The translations under genes were made by a program, and so were the position numbers. The notes below the pieces were generated by a model. The model saw nothing but the letters and a program-made list of their open reading frames with translations. It made no database searches and had not been told where the DNA came from. Positions 28,209 to 39,958 of a stretch of DNA of 64,000 nucleotides are shown here, in pieces. Each line of letters begins with the position of its first letter. Positions within the stretch are counted from its first letter, which is position 1. Origin of the DNA: Photobacterium frigidiphilum (GTDB lineage: Bacteria; Pseudomonadota; Gammaproteobacteria; Enterobacterales; Vibrionaceae); assembly GCF_003025615.1 (NCBI RefSeq), contig NZ_PYMJ01000014.1:1-64000 (forward strand), in the 5' to 3' direction.

Positions 28209-28222
28209 TTGATCTAAATCAG
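28209..28222 (-). promoter_or_regulatory. FNR/CRP-like dyad upstream of glyA
   Basis: TTGATCTAAATCAG matches the FNR consensus TTGATNNNNATCAA at all fixed bases but the last, and matches the CRP core more weakly. It sits 34 bases upstream of the PurR box. A functional role is not shown. Confidence 0.35.
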
Positions 28223-28279
28223 ATACCCCTAAAATCATTTATTATTACAATTTCTTCATGTTTATTATCGATGATTACA

Positions 28280-28292
28280 TGAATTATTTTCA
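28280..28292 (-). promoter_or_regulatory. MetR-like site upstream of glyA
   Basis: TGAATTATTTTCA matches TGAANNNNNTTCA. MetR activates glyA in E. coli through such sites. Short A/T-rich matches arise by chance, so confidence is limited. The rest of 28082-28479 shows no gene. Confidence 0.35.
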
Positions 28293-28479
28293 TACTCTTG
28301 CAAACACACTAGAGATAGAAAACACTCACTCTATATAAATTCAAGAAAAACCAAAAAAAAATATTTTACAACCATGTAAAAAAATCATTACAGTTTCTAT
28401 TTTTTGCTTTTACCGTACTACTTCTTTCTATGAGGTTACACGATTAGAATTGCGCCCATAAATTATAAGGAGTTTTGTT

Positions 28480-29097
28480 TTGAGCGGTTCCAAGCATTCA
28501 TTGAATGAGAATATTATTGCCATTCTCACGGGTACATTTATCGTTGCACAGGGAATATTTTTTCTTCAACAAGCAGATCTTCTAACAGGAGGCACAACAG
28601 GGCTAGCATTGCTGCTTACCCAATTTGTTGATGTGTCTTTTGGTACGTTATATTTCTTGATGAACACCCCATTTTACCTTATGGCGTGGTTTCGCATGGG
28701 TAAATCATTTGCTATTACCAGCATCATTTCTGGTGGTCTCGTTTCGATTATTACTGACAATTTACACCTTGTATTAGAGATCAGCCGTTTAGACCCTATT
28801 TATTGTGCCATTCTCGGTGGTCTGTTGATGGGCTTAGGTATGCTAATACTCTTTCGTCATCGTACAAGTTTGGGTGGGTTCAATGTACTCGTTCTGTACT
28901 GCCAAGAAAAATTTGGTATTCCAGCAGGCAAAATGCAGATGGGCATTGATATCAGTATTTTAGTGTGTTCATTCTTCTTCGTAACACCCTTTGTGCTTAT
29001 GCTCTCGGTATTAGGTGCAGTCATGCTTAATCTTGTATTAGCCATGAACCATAAACCAAGCCGTTACAATCCAAGTACGGCAAAAGCAAGCAGTTAG
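28480..29097 (+). CDS. YitT family membrane protein (DUF161)
   Basis: A 205-aa integral membrane protein of the YitT family, function unknown. About five hydrophobic segments occur (roughly 9-28, 35-60, 70-90, 105-125 and 160-188). The family pattern includes LLTGGTTGLALLL and the RHRTSLGGFNVLVLY block after a glycine-rich helix. The start is TTG, with AAGGAG 8 bases upstream, so the unusual start codon is well supported. It lacks the C-terminal DUF2179 domain found in longer YitT proteins. It stands alone between glyA and glnB. Confidence 0.82.
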   Translation: MSGSKHSLNENIIAILTGTFIVAQGIFFLQQADLLTGGTTGLALLLTQFVDVSFGTLYFLMNTPFYLMAWFRMGKSFAITSIISGGLVSIITDNLHLVLEISRLDPIYCAILGGLLMGLGMLILFRHRTSLGGFNVLVLYCQEKFGIPAGKMQMGIDISILVCSFFFVTPFVLMLSVLGAVMLNLVLAMNHKPSRYNPSTAKASS

Positions 29098-29125
29098 CAG
29101 TTATTGACTCGCATGCTCAAATAGC

Positions 29126-29157
29126 AAAAAGGCTTACCGTTATGGTAAGCCTTTTTT
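29126..29157 (+). terminator. Terminator after the yitT-family gene
   Basis: AAAAAGGCTTACC pairs with GGTAAGCCTTTTT around loop GTTAT, with a T-run; it can also act leftward on glnB because of the A-run on the left. Confidence 0.92.
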
Positions 29158-29192
29158 AGCACTAAATAGACACACATAGGTATCTTATCTAG

Positions 29193-29534
<342 letters not shown>

Positions 29535-29634
29535 TCATCGTCCTTTGCTGAGTATGGGTCTACTTATGAATACAGGTATGTCACGTATAAACCTATTAAC
29601 GTTAGCGCTATTATCACAGATTCAGCACTGTAAT

Positions 29635-30048
29635 TTAAGAGTTTTCCGTTTGTAGCATCGTATTAGAATCCATCATTCGTAATAATAAAAACACTGCAAA
29701 GAGCAACACAATGCTGTTAAGCGTTAATACCGTGATACTCCGAAACTCGGGAGAAATAAGGCTTGGTAAAAATGGAATAATGCTAATACCAAAAAACATT
29801 GTGGCTGCAGGAATGAAAAAGTACAGTGGAATAAAGCCCCACATCATACCTCGAAACAATCCCGCAATGGCACAGATGCCTGAAATTAACACTAATACAG
29901 CGACAATACTCGGCACGATACCGACTTGATTATAACTAAAGATAACCGTGAATGAGTCTACATACCTGAGTAAACAAGTGGCAACTAATACCGCCAAGAC
30001 CTTGGCTGCATTGATTATATTTTTATGTTTAAGATCGTCTAGTCCCAT
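29635..30048 (-). CDS. Unknown small inner-membrane protein
   Basis: I do not recognise this 137-aa protein. It has four strongly hydrophobic segments (about 12-33, 41-62, 66-90 and 104-124) with short loops and a charged N-terminus MGLDDLKHKNI, so it is very likely an inner-membrane protein. It lies 103 bases upstream of glnB in the same direction but shares no obvious link. GGATGAAAT precedes the ATG. Confidence 0.65.
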   Translation of the reverse strand: MGLDDLKHKNIINAAKVLAVLVATCLLRYVDSFTVIFSYNQVGIVPSIVAVLVLISGICAIAGLFRGMMWGFIPLYFFIPAATMFFGISIIPFLPSLISPEFRSITVLTLNSIVLLFAVFLLLRMMDSNTMLQTENS

Positions 30049-30227
30049 ATTTCATCCTTGATAAGACCTTGAAAATGCATAAAATTATACATGTACACCC
30101 AAGTTACCTTAAGGCGATTGGGTATAATATGATTATACTTATTAGTAACATCTAATAAGTGTGACAGCTCTCAAAGTAAAAGTTCCATTTACTCATTTAA
30201 GCCATTAATTCAATCATAACTGCATTA

Positions 30228-30387
30228 TACCAATCTAGACAAGTACCTGATCATTCTTGCTGGTTAAAACTGCTTATAACTACGTTAGAATTTTTATAAT
30301 TAGAATAACTAGTTACTTCAATTTCTGCCTTGTTATTATCAATTTTTCCTGCGCAATTATCTGACCATTTACTTATCCAGAATGGTA
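30228..30387. mobile_element. MITE-like element with imperfect terminal inverted repeats
   Basis: The left end TACCAATCTAGACAAGTA and the inverted right end TACCATTCTGGATAAGTA agree at most positions (18 of 24 over the wider arms). The 160-bp stretch between them has no coding capacity and is flanked by TTA on both sides (30225-30227 and 30388-30390), as a 3-bp target duplication would be. It lies in a 478-base gene-free region. Repeat status elsewhere in the genome was not tested. Confidence 0.5.
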
Positions 30388-30428
30388 TTAGATCAAAAAA
30401 CTCACTAAATTATGAATATTCAGACAAT

Positions 30429-30460
30429 AAAAAACCGCCACCTAACAAGTGACGGTTTTT
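30429..30460 (-). terminator. Terminator after purL
   Basis: AAAAACCGCCAC and GTGACGGTTTTT form a stem with one mismatch and an 8-nt loop. Read leftward it ends in TTTTTTATT, 67 bases after the purL stop. Confidence 0.85.
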
Positions 30461-30526
30461 AATGCATTGAAATCAAAGCTATTAATTTGGTTTACATCCA
30501 TTATTCATGGATAGCCAATTTATAGA

Positions 30527-33500
30527 TTAACCAAGATTAACGCGGGCATTACGGAACATGCGCATCCAAGGACTGTTTTCATTCCAGTCATCTGGGTGCC
30601 ATGAGTTAGCCACAGTACGGAATACACGCTCAGGGTGAGGCATCATAATCGTTACGCGACCATCCGTCGTTGTTAACCCTGTAATACCATTTGGTGAACC
30701 GTTCGGGTTCGCAGGGTAGTTCTGAGTAACATTACCGAAGTTATCAAGGTAACGTAACGCAACAGTACCTGATTGCTCAATCGCATTAAGGTGCTCACCG
30801 TTACGCACTTCTACACGACCTTCACCATGAGAAACCGCGATTGGCATACGAGAACCAGCCATTTCGTTGAAGAACAACGAGTCACTCTTCTGTACTTCAA
30901 CTAGGCTGAAACGTGCTTCAAAACGCTCAGATTCGTTACGAACAAAGCGTGGCCACAGATCTGAACCAGGAATAAGCTCACTTAAGTTCGACATCATCTG
31001 ACAACCGTTACACACACCCAATGAGAATGTATCGTTACGCTTGAAGAATGCTTCAAATTGGTCACGAGCGATGTTGTTAAACAACACTGATTTAGCCCAA
31101 CCTTCACCAGCACCCAATACGTCACCGTAAGAGAAACCGCCACAAGCAACAAGCCCATTGAACCCTTCTAGCTGAACGTTGCCAGACAAAATATCACTCA
31201 TATGAACATCTGTTGCTTCAAAACCAGCACGGTCAAAAGCCGCTGCCATTTCAACATGAGAGTTAACACCCTGCTCACGTAGAATGGCCATTTGTGGTTT
31301 TGCACCTAAGTTAATTGCCGGTGCATTAACTACTGATGCACCAGTCTTTGGTGCTGCTGTAATAAATGGTGCGGCAATAAATGGTGCGGCTACATCTTCA
31401 TTAATGTCGAAGGTTAACTGAGCGCTTAGGCCTGGGTCACTGTTATCTTTCTTCGCTTCAAATTCTTGCAAGGCACCCGCTGGGTTATCACGCATCGCTT
31501 GCATCTGGTAAGTCGTTTCAGCCCAGACAGTACGAAGGTCAGTACGGCTTTGCTCAAGAACGCGCTCGTTGCCATTCCAGATACGAACCACATCTTCATC
31601 TACTACGGTACCAATAACATGGCTGCATGCTGTTAAGCCATGTTCGGCAAGTACTGATTTCACCGTATCGAGGTCTTCAGTACGAACTTGAAGTACAGCA
31701 CCTAGCTCTTCATTGAATAGCATTGCCAGTACATCGTCACATGCATCGCTTTCAGACGTATTAATGTCAACTTCAACACCGGTGTGACCCGCAAATGCCA
31801 TTTCAGCCAGTGTCACATATAAACCACCATCACCACGGTCATGGTAAGCCAGTACTTTTTCATCACGTACTAGTGCTTGAACAGCGTAGAAGAAGCCTTT
31901 GAGTAATTCAGGGCTATCAACATCAGCAGGCTTATCACCCAGTTGCTTGTAAACCTGTGCCAGTGCCGTAGCACCAAGACGATTTTGACCACAACCTAGA
32001 TCAATCAAGATTAAGCTTGATTCACCTTTATCAGTGCGTAGTTGAGGCGTTACTGTTTTACGGACATCTTCAACACGACCAAACGCGGTAATCACCAATG
32101 ATAGCGGAGAAGTCACTTCTTTCTGCTCGCCATCTTGCTCCCACTTGGTCTTCATCGACATCGAATCTTTACCAACTGGAATCGTTAAGCCAAGAGCAGG
32201 ACACAACTCTTCACCTACCGCTTTAACTGCTTCGTATAAACCCGCATCTTCACCAGGGTGACCCGCTGGAGACATCCAGTTTGCCGATAGGTTAATACGC
32301 TTCATATCGCCAATGTCAGCACTTGCGATATTAGTAATCGCTTCGCCAACAGCTAAACGAGCAGATGCGCCAAAATCAAGCAGTGCAACCGGTGTACGTT
32401 CACCCATCGACATTGCTTCGCCGTGATAAGTATCATAACTCGCCGCTGTAACGGCACAGTTAGCAACAGGGACCTGCCATGGGCCGACCATCTGATCACG
32501 TGCAACTAAACCTGTTACGCTGCGATCACCAATCGTGATAAGGAATGTTTTCTCAGCAACAGCGGGTAAACGTAATACACGTTGTGTTGCCGCTTCTAAT
32601 TCGATGCCACTTCGGTCAATTGGCTGACCTTCGACTTTCAGTGTTTTCGCGTCACGATGCATTTTTGGTGCTTTACCTAATAAAATATCCATAGGCATAT
32701 CGATTGGCGTATTGTTAAAATGTTCATCTTCAAGTGTTAGGTGACGCTCTTCTGTGGCTTCACCAACAACGGCAAACGGTGCGCGTTCACGTTTACAAAT
32801 GGCTTCAAATACGGCCATATTTTCTGGCGCTACGGCCATTACATAACGTTCTTGCGATTCGTTACACCAAATCTCTAGCGGGCTCATACCCGGTTCATCA
32901 TTTGGCACGTTACGTAGCTGGAATTTACCGCCACGTTCACCATCATCGACAAGCTCTGGTAAGGCGTTTGAAATACCACCAGCACCTACATCGTGAATAA
33001 ATGCGATTGGGTTAGCATCACCCATCTGCCAACAACCGTCGATCACTTCTTGACAACGACGTTCCATTTCTGGGTTTTCACGTTGTACTGATGCAAAATC
33101 TAAATCTTCTGCTGATTGGCCTGATGCCATTGATGAAGCAGCACCGCCACCCAAACCAATGTTCATTGCAGGGCCACCAAGTACAATTAGTTTGGCACCA
33201 ACTGGGATTTCTTTTTTCTGAACGTGATCAGCACGAATATTACCCATACCACCAGCAATCATGATTGGCTTATGGTAACCGCGAATTTCTTCGCCATTGT
33301 GCGACGTCACTTTTTCTTCGTATGTACGGAAGTAACCTAATAGGTTAGGACGACCAAATTCATTGTTGAATGCCGCACCACCGAGTGGACCTTCCAGCAT
33401 AATATCTAATGCAGTTACGATACGGCCCGGCTTACCGAAATCTGTTTCCCAAGGCTGTTCAAAACCGGGCACTCGTAAGTTAGATACAGTAAAACCAACC

Positions 33501-34495
33501 AAACCAGCTTTTGGTTTACCTCCAAGACCTGTTGCGCCTTCATCTCGAATTTCACCACCAGAACCGGTAGATGCACCAGGCCATGGTGAAATGGCCGTTG
33601 GGTGGTTATGTGTTTCTACCTTCATCAGGATATGGGCCGCTTCCTGATGGTAGTTATATTGGCGAGATTCAGGGTTAGGGAAAAAGCGTCCGACTTCTGA
33701 ACCTTCCATCACTGCGGCATTATCTTTATATGCCGACAGAACGTGCTCATGATTTTTTTCGTAGGTATTCTTAATCATCTTGAACAATGACTTTTCTTGC
33801 TCGACACCGTCGATAGTCCAGTCAGCATTAAAGATTTTATGACGACAGTGCTCAGAGTTCGCTTGAGCAAACATCATTAATTCAATATCGTTAGGATTGC
33901 GTCCTAACATAGTGAAATTTTCGACTAAGTAGTCAATTTCATCTTCAGCTAATGCTAAGCCCAATTTTATGTTGGCATCTTCTAGCGCCTTGCGACCACC
34001 CACCAAGATATCAACACTTTGAACGGGTGCTGGCTCTGCTTGGGTAAATAATGCGGTTGCAGAATCGACATCCGTAAAGACAACTTCCATCATACGATCA
34101 TGGATCAGAGCTTTTAAGTCTATAAGTTGTGCATTCGTAAGATCTGCGGTGACTTCTACGTAGTAAGCCGTACCACGCTCTAAGCGTTTAACGTTACCTA
34201 ACGCACAGTTCTGCGCAATATCGGTAGACTTAGAAGACCATGGAGAGATAGTACCAGGACGAGGAGTAACAAGGAGCATAGTGCCAGTAGGCTCATGCTC
34301 TGCGATCGTCGGACCATATGTAAGCAGGCTCGCAAGCTTGCTTTGCTCATCTGAATTCAGGGGAGCAGAGACATCAGCAAAGTGCATGAACTCGGCATAA
34401 ATGCCGGACACAGGTAGATCTAACTCGCGACAACGCTCTAATAGCTTATTAACGCGAAACTCAGATAGTGCGGGTGAACCACGCAAAATTTCCAT
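30527..34495 (-). CDS. purL: Phosphoribosylformylglycinamidine synthase
   Basis: A 1322-aa large-form PurL that makes FGAM from FGAR, glutamine and ATP in purine synthesis. In order: the N-terminal PurS-like and linker domains, the two-part synthetase core ([49 protein letters not shown], later [17 protein letters not shown]), and a C-terminal glutaminase with nucleophile in [14 protein letters not shown] and VSHGEGR. The linker near residues 1036-1050 holds a small repeat ([10 protein letters not shown]) encoded by two identical 15-bp units at 31361-31390. A PurR operator and promoter lie upstream. Confidence 0.97.
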   Translation of the reverse strand: MEILRGSPALSEFRVNKLLERCRELDLPVSGIYAEFMHFADVSAPLNSDEQSKLASLLTYGPTIAEHEPTGTMLLVTPRPGTISPWSSKSTDIAQNCALGNVKRLERGTAYYVEVTADLTNAQLIDLKALIHDRMMEVVFTDVDSATALFTQAEPAPVQSVDILVGGRKALEDANIKLGLALAEDEIDYLVENFTMLGRNPNDIELMMFAQANSEHCRHKIFNADWTIDGVEQEKSLFKMIKNTYEKNHEHVLSAYKDNAAVMEGSEVGRFFPNPESRQYNYHQEAAHILMKVETHNHPTAISPWPGASTGSGGEIRDEGATGLGGKPKAGLVGFTVSNLRVPGFEQPWETDFGKPGRIVTALDIMLEGPLGGAAFNNEFGRPNLLGYFRTYEEKVTSHNGEEIRGYHKPIMIAGGMGNIRADHVQKKEIPVGAKLIVLGGPAMNIGLGGGAASSMASGQSAEDLDFASVQRENPEMERRCQEVIDGCWQMGDANPIAFIHDVGAGGISNALPELVDDGERGGKFQLRNVPNDEPGMSPLEIWCNESQERYVMAVAPENMAVFEAICKRERAPFAVVGEATEERHLTLEDEHFNNTPIDMPMDILLGKAPKMHRDAKTLKVEGQPIDRSGIELEAATQRVLRLPAVAEKTFLITIGDRSVTGLVARDQMVGPWQVPVANCAVTAASYDTYHGEAMSMGERTPVALLDFGASARLAVGEAITNIASADIGDMKRINLSANWMSPAGHPGEDAGLYEAVKAVGEELCPALGLTIPVGKDSMSMKTKWEQDGEQKEVTSPLSLVITAFGRVEDVRKTVTPQLRTDKGESSLILIDLGCGQNRLGATALAQVYKQLGDKPADVDSPELLKGFFYAVQALVRDEKVLAYHDRGDGGLYVTLAEMAFAGHTGVEVDINTSESDACDDVLAMLFNEELGAVLQVRTEDLDTVKSVLAEHGLTACSHVIGTVVDEDVVRIWNGNERVLEQSRTDLRTVWAETTYQMQAMRDNPAGALQEFEAKKDNSDPGLSAQLTFDINEDVAAPFIAAPFITAAPKTGASVVNAPAINLGAKPQMAILREQGVNSHVEMAAAFDRAGFEATDVHMSDILSGNVQLEGFNGLVACGGFSYGDVLGAGEGWAKSVLFNNIARDQFEAFFKRNDTFSLGVCNGCQMMSNLSELIPGSDLWPRFVRNESERFEARFSLVEVQKSDSLFFNEMAGSRMPIAVSHGEGRVEVRNGEHLNAIEQSGTVALRYLDNFGNVTQNYPANPNGSPNGITGLTTTDGRVTIMMPHPERVFRTVANSWHPDDWNENSPWMRMFRNARVNLG

Positions 34496-34642
34496 GTGCG
34501 TACTACTCTCGATTAGCTAATTGAATGAAGGTGATATTGGCCTAACACCCAACAAATTTGGGTTTATTACGTCAATGTCACCTTAACCACTTCAGCAACT
34601 TTTTAGCGCTTTATAGTGAGTACATGGATTACGATGGAGCAC

Positions 34643-34693
34643 AGTATAAAGGAATTTTTTTTGTGACGTAACTCTTGACGCAACCGTTTGCGC
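34643..34693 (-). promoter_or_regulatory. purL promoter with PurR operator
   Basis: Read leftward, TTACGT (34671-34666) and TATACT (34648-34643) are separated by 17 bases. Just upstream at 34678-34693, ACGCAACCGTTTGCGC matches the PurR consensus at all fixed positions but the last. The transcript would have a leader of about 140 bases. No other feature was found in the 346-base region 34496-34841. Confidence 0.65.
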
Positions 34694-34841
34694 GTTTTTT
34701 TTACAACAACTGTAAAAAAAAAGATTTAAACCCGTTTTGAGACACACATTAACGAATTCATACAGAGTTCAAAGCAGAGTCTCTTTGCTGTGATGCCGAC
34801 CTTTGGTATAAAGAACACCAAATAATAATGATGAGCATGTT

Positions 34842-36386
34842 TTGTTGAGTAATAATCCGTTAATTACAAAGTTCCGAGAACTCTTGACCGTCGCATTGGT
34901 ACTCGCATTGCTTTCTGGATGCCAATGGCAAGATGATAACTTGACCGAACTTGAAAAGATCCGTGAAAGCGGTGTTATCCGAGTAGGAACATTAAATAAT
35001 CAGCTGTCTTATTACATTGGTAATGATGGACCAACTGGGCTTGATTATGAATTAGCTCAGCGCTTTGCCCAAAAGCTGGGGGTTAAACTCGAAATGCAAC
35101 CCATGTTTACCCTTTCTGGTTTATTCCCTACTCTCGAACGTGGTGGTATTGATGTCGTAGCGGCAGGCCTCACTATATCTAAAGACCGTATCGAAAATTA
35201 TCACGCAGCCCCTGCTTATTATTATGCTAGCCAGATAGTTGTTTATAAAAATGGACAATGGCGCCCAAGAAAGCCTGCCGATTTAGCCCTAAATAAAGGT
35301 ACGTTAAGCATTGTAAAAGGCTCTAGCCATGAAAAACGCTTAATCGAACTGAAAGAAATTTACCCTGATTTGACTTGGGAGTCGATTGAAGAAACCGACT
35401 CTGATGAGCTACTACGCTTAGTGGCGAAAGGGGAACTTGATTTTACGATTGCCGATTCAGTGGATGTTGCGCTAAGTCAGCGTATTCACCCCGATATCGC
35501 GATCGCAATGGAACTGACCGAAGATGAACCGATTGCATGGTTTGTCAACAAATCAACGGATGATAGCCTGTACGCACTGCTCATTGAGTTTTTTGGTGAA
35601 ATCAAACAAAGTGGTGAATTGGCTCAATTAGAAGAAAAATATTTTGGTCATGTTGGCAGTTTTGATTATGTCGATACACGTGCATTTTTACGGGCGATTG
35701 AAAGTAAACTACCTCGCTGGGAATCACTCTTTAAGAAGTATTCAAATGAGTTTGATTGGCGCTTAATTGCCGCGTTGTCATACCAAGAGTCCCATTGGAA
35801 TCCACAAGCCGTATCTCCTACGGGTGTGCGCGGTATGATGATGTTAACCTTACCGACAGCCAAATCTGTTGGCGTGAAAAACCGCCTAGACCCAGAGCAA
35901 AGTATTCGTGGTGGTGCAGAGTACTTACGCAAAATGATTAGCCGAGTACCCGACAGTATCGAAAGCCATGAAAAAGTATGGTTTGCGCTTGCTTCTTATA
36001 ATGTTGGCTTTGGTCATATGATGGATGCGCGTCGCCTTACCCACAAGCAAGGCGGTAACCAAGATACCTGGACCGACGTAAAACAACGCTTACCCTTATT
36101 ACGCCAACGTAAATACTATCAGCAAAGTCGCTATGGTTATGCCCGTGGTGATGAAGCCTTAAATTATGTCGAAAATATTCGCCGCTACTATCAAAGTATT
36201 ATTGGCTATGAACAAGCACACAGCCACGATTATGATAGCGACGATGTACAAGTTGTGGATGGTTTGCAGACCATTACCTTGCCGCCCGCGCCCCCCAGAC
36301 AAGCCAACGTAGATGGTTCATTAAACAGTGAAGCAGCAATCAGTAGTGCAGAAAAGACAATAGAAGATCCCGAGCCATCACAATAA
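34842..36386 (+). CDS. mltF: Membrane-bound lytic murein transglycosylase F
   Basis: A 514-aa lytic transglycosylase. The N-terminal part is an SBP_bac_3-like regulatory domain (VIRVGTLNNQ, GLDYELAQRFA, AAGLTISKDR); the C-terminal part is an SLT domain with catalytic glutamate in LSYQESHWNPQA, followed by PTGVRGMMMLT and ASYNVGFGH. Residues 1-27 end in the lipobox LLSGC, so it is anchored to the outer membrane. No ATG fits; the start is one of two consecutive TTG codons at 34842, behind only a weak Shine-Dalgarno sequence. The tail after residue 455 is acidic and proline-rich. It reads divergently from purL, as in E. coli. Confidence 0.92.
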   Translation: MLSNNPLITKFRELLTVALVLALLSGCQWQDDNLTELEKIRESGVIRVGTLNNQLSYYIGNDGPTGLDYELAQRFAQKLGVKLEMQPMFTLSGLFPTLERGGIDVVAAGLTISKDRIENYHAAPAYYYASQIVVYKNGQWRPRKPADLALNKGTLSIVKGSSHEKRLIELKEIYPDLTWESIEETDSDELLRLVAKGELDFTIADSVDVALSQRIHPDIAIAMELTEDEPIAWFVNKSTDDSLYALLIEFFGEIKQSGELAQLEEKYFGHVGSFDYVDTRAFLRAIESKLPRWESLFKKYSNEFDWRLIAALSYQESHWNPQAVSPTGVRGMMMLTLPTAKSVGVKNRLDPEQSIRGGAEYLRKMISRVPDSIESHEKVWFALASYNVGFGHMMDARRLTHKQGGNQDTWTDVKQRLPLLRQRKYYQQSRYGYARGDEALNYVENIRRYYQSIIGYEQAHSHDYDSDDVQVVDGLQTITLPPAPPRQANVDGSLNSEAAISSAEKTIEDPEPSQ

Positions 36387-36430
36387 ACCAGTAACAAGCA
36401 ATGTGATCAGTCTTCCTGCTCATACAAAAA

Positions 36431-36475
36431 CAGCCCTGTATTACTCATTATCGTAATCAGGGCTGGGTGTTTTAT
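36431..36475 (+). terminator. Terminator after mltF
   Basis: CAGCCCTGTATTAC pairs with GTAATCAGGGCTG around an 8-nt loop, followed by GGTGTTTTA, 45 bases after the stop. Confidence 0.75.
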
Positions 36476-36630
36476 GACCGAAGGGTCAACTGTGCAAAGT
36501 TATTGTACTAAGATGGGATCAGGATCGTACGCGATTTTTAATAAGTAGGTAACAATCAAGCCATATGCATCAACTGATGCAATGAGTTCTGTGAACAATT
36601 ATTTTCACAGTTTTTCAAAAGAGAAATGCT

Positions 36631-36783
36631 ATGAGAATATCCAAACAAAAATCAACGGCGAATAACTTTAAAAAACACATGACATCAGCGGCTACACGCC
36701 GAAAGCGTTTGAGTGTGAATATTCGTCGTAAGGTTCTTTGGCGTCAACGCACTTATGTACTTTCAGCAATATTGGCTGATTAA
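36631..36783 (+). CDS. Small basic protein of 50 residues, unknown
   Basis: An ATG at 36631 preceded by AAAAGAGAA opens a 50-codon frame. The product is very basic (MRISKQKSTANNFKKHMTSA at the start, then ATRRKRLSVNIRRKVLWRQR in the middle) and ends in a short hydrophobic stretch (YVLSAILAD). It has no cysteine and no signal peptide. It sits alone between two strong terminators, with ~155 bases of leader that contains the inverted repeats TGCATCA/TGATGCA (36565-36580) and CTGTGAA/TTCACAG near 36592-36610. Position, ribosome-binding site and the terminator 17 bases after the stop favour a real gene; a basic nucleic-acid-binding role is only a guess. Confidence 0.55.
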   Translation: MRISKQKSTANNFKKHMTSAATRRKRLSVNIRRKVLWRQRTYVLSAILAD

Positions 36784-36799
36784 GTCTGCGTAATCCATG

Positions 36800-36848
36800 T
36801 TAGAAAATAAGAAGCCCGGTTCAATTGACCGGGCTTCTTATTTTCTAA
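36800..36848. terminator. 21-bp perfect bidirectional terminator
   Basis: TTAGAAAATAAGAAGCCCGGT (positions 36800-36820, 21 bases) is the exact reverse complement of 36828-36848, with a 7-nt loop. It ends the small rightward gene and the leftward tadA gene, whose stop is 36 bases away. Confidence 0.93.
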
Positions 36849-36883
36849 CTAAAGAATCAAACTAAGCATTACACCGTGTTTAA

Positions 36884-37460
<577 letters not shown>

Positions 37461-37746
37461 ACTAGCCACAGTGATGATAGGTTACCTTTCAGCATGCACT
37501 GCATTTTGCTCCATCCACAGCAGTTTCGCGGCTTATTATAAAACCAGCCTCCTTATTGTTACATCTGAGTAAAAGTGATTTGCCATTTGCCCCAATTATC
37601 ATTCAATCAGAAATAAATATAATATCTCCCATCGAAACAAATGACGAGAAAGCGGTATTTATTCGTCACTATCAGAATTCTCACCTACTGTGTATAAGTG
37701 GGAAAACTATCAAAAAAAATAATAGGCCTGATTACTCACGTTGTGA

Positions 37747-38901
<1,155 letters not shown>

Positions 38902-38954
38902 CCTGTAGATCAAACATAACGGCGATTATAACGCTCGTTCTAATTGAACTATTC

Positions 38955-38980
38955 AAGCGCTGCTCTGGCAGCGCTTTTTA
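38955..38980 (+). terminator. Terminator between adhC and fghA
   Basis: AAGCGCTGC and GCAGCGCTT form a 9-bp stem with loop TCTG and a short T-run, 53 bases after adhC. It may reduce fghA expression relative to adhC. Confidence 0.8.
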
Positions 38981-39006
38981 ATATTTACTTAATTTAAGGC
39001 TATCCA

Positions 39007-39849
39007 ATGACTTTAGAGAACATCAGCTCAAACAAAAGTTTTGGCGGTTGGAACAAACAATATACTCACCGTTCGACTGCATTAAACTGCAATATGCGTT
39101 TTGCCATTTTTTTACCACCGCAAATTGTCAGTGGTGAAAAAGTGCCCGTTCTGTATTGGTTATCAGGCTTAACCTGCACTGATGAAAACTTCATGCACAA
39201 AGCAGGCGCACAACGCCTAGCTGCCGAATTAGGTATGGCTATTGTTGCCCCAGATACGAGCCCACGCGGTGACGATGTTACTGATGATGCCGATGGCAGC
39301 TATGACTTTGGGTTAGGTGCAGGCTTTTATGTCAATGCCACGCAAGCGCCCTTTAACCGTCATTACCAAATGTATGATTATGTAGTTAACGAACTGCCTG
39401 ATCTGATTGAAGCAAACTTCCCTGTAACCCAACAACGTGCTATCAGCGGTCACTCTATGGGTGGCCATGGTGCATTAACGATTGCCCTGAAAAACCCAGC
39501 GCGCTTTAGTTCGGTATCGGCATTCAGCCCAATAGTGAACCCGATGCAATGCCCATGGGGACAAAAAGCATTCAGTGGCTATCTTGGTAAAGACATCGAA
39601 CAATGGAAAGCCTACGACGCCACTGAGCTCATGAAACACACTGATGCTCGACTACCTGCGTTAGTTGATCAGGGCGATCAAGACAATTTCATGGTAGAAC
39701 AATTGAAGCCGGAAGCATTGGTTGCTGTAGCAGAAAGTGTCGGCTACCCATTAGAACTACGCATGCAAGAAGGCTACGACCACAGCTACTTCTTTATTGC
39801 GAGCTTTATTGAAGATCACCTTCGCTTCCACGCTAAGCACTTTGCTTAA
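39007..39849 (+). CDS. fghA: S-formylglutathione hydrolase
   Basis: A 280-aa alpha/beta hydrolase of the esterase D family that splits S-formylglutathione into formate and glutathione, the second step of formaldehyde detoxification. The nucleophile elbow is SGHSMGGHGAL; the acid is in DQGDQDNF and the histidine in YDHSYFF. The oxyanion and substrate region LSGLTCTDENFMHKAGAQ is conserved. It follows adhC with 105 bases and a terminator between them, and ends at a second terminator. Confidence 0.95.
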   Translation: MTLENISSNKSFGGWNKQYTHRSTALNCNMRFAIFLPPQIVSGEKVPVLYWLSGLTCTDENFMHKAGAQRLAAELGMAIVAPDTSPRGDDVTDDADGSYDFGLGAGFYVNATQAPFNRHYQMYDYVVNELPDLIEANFPVTQQRAISGHSMGGHGALTIALKNPARFSSVSAFSPIVNPMQCPWGQKAFSGYLGKDIEQWKAYDATELMKHTDARLPALVDQGDQDNFMVEQLKPEALVAVAESVGYPLELRMQEGYDHSYFFIASFIEDHLRFHAKHFA

Positions 39850-39879
39850 TCGCTTATCGTTACCAGTATTATCTGGATA

Positions 39880-39909
39880 AAAAAAAGCCTCGCATGCGAG
39901 GCTTTTTTT
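39880..39909. terminator. Bidirectional terminator between fghA and the abgT-family gene
   Basis: The 28-bp palindrome at 39881-39908 has core GCCTCGCATGCGAGGC flanked by A-run and T-run, so it serves both convergent genes. Confidence 0.94.
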
Positions 39910-39958
39910 CATTGTAGAGCTTGCAATAACAAGCCAGTTCTAACGCATATAACTGATA

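Noticed and set aside
28082..28479. Glycine riboswitch upstream of glyA
   Set aside because: No conserved glycine-aptamer blocks were found; protein-type operators explain the visible signals.
36590..36612. CRP site TGTGA...TCACA before the small basic gene
   Set aside because: Half-sites are about 10 bases apart rather than 6, so it was treated as a leader hairpin.
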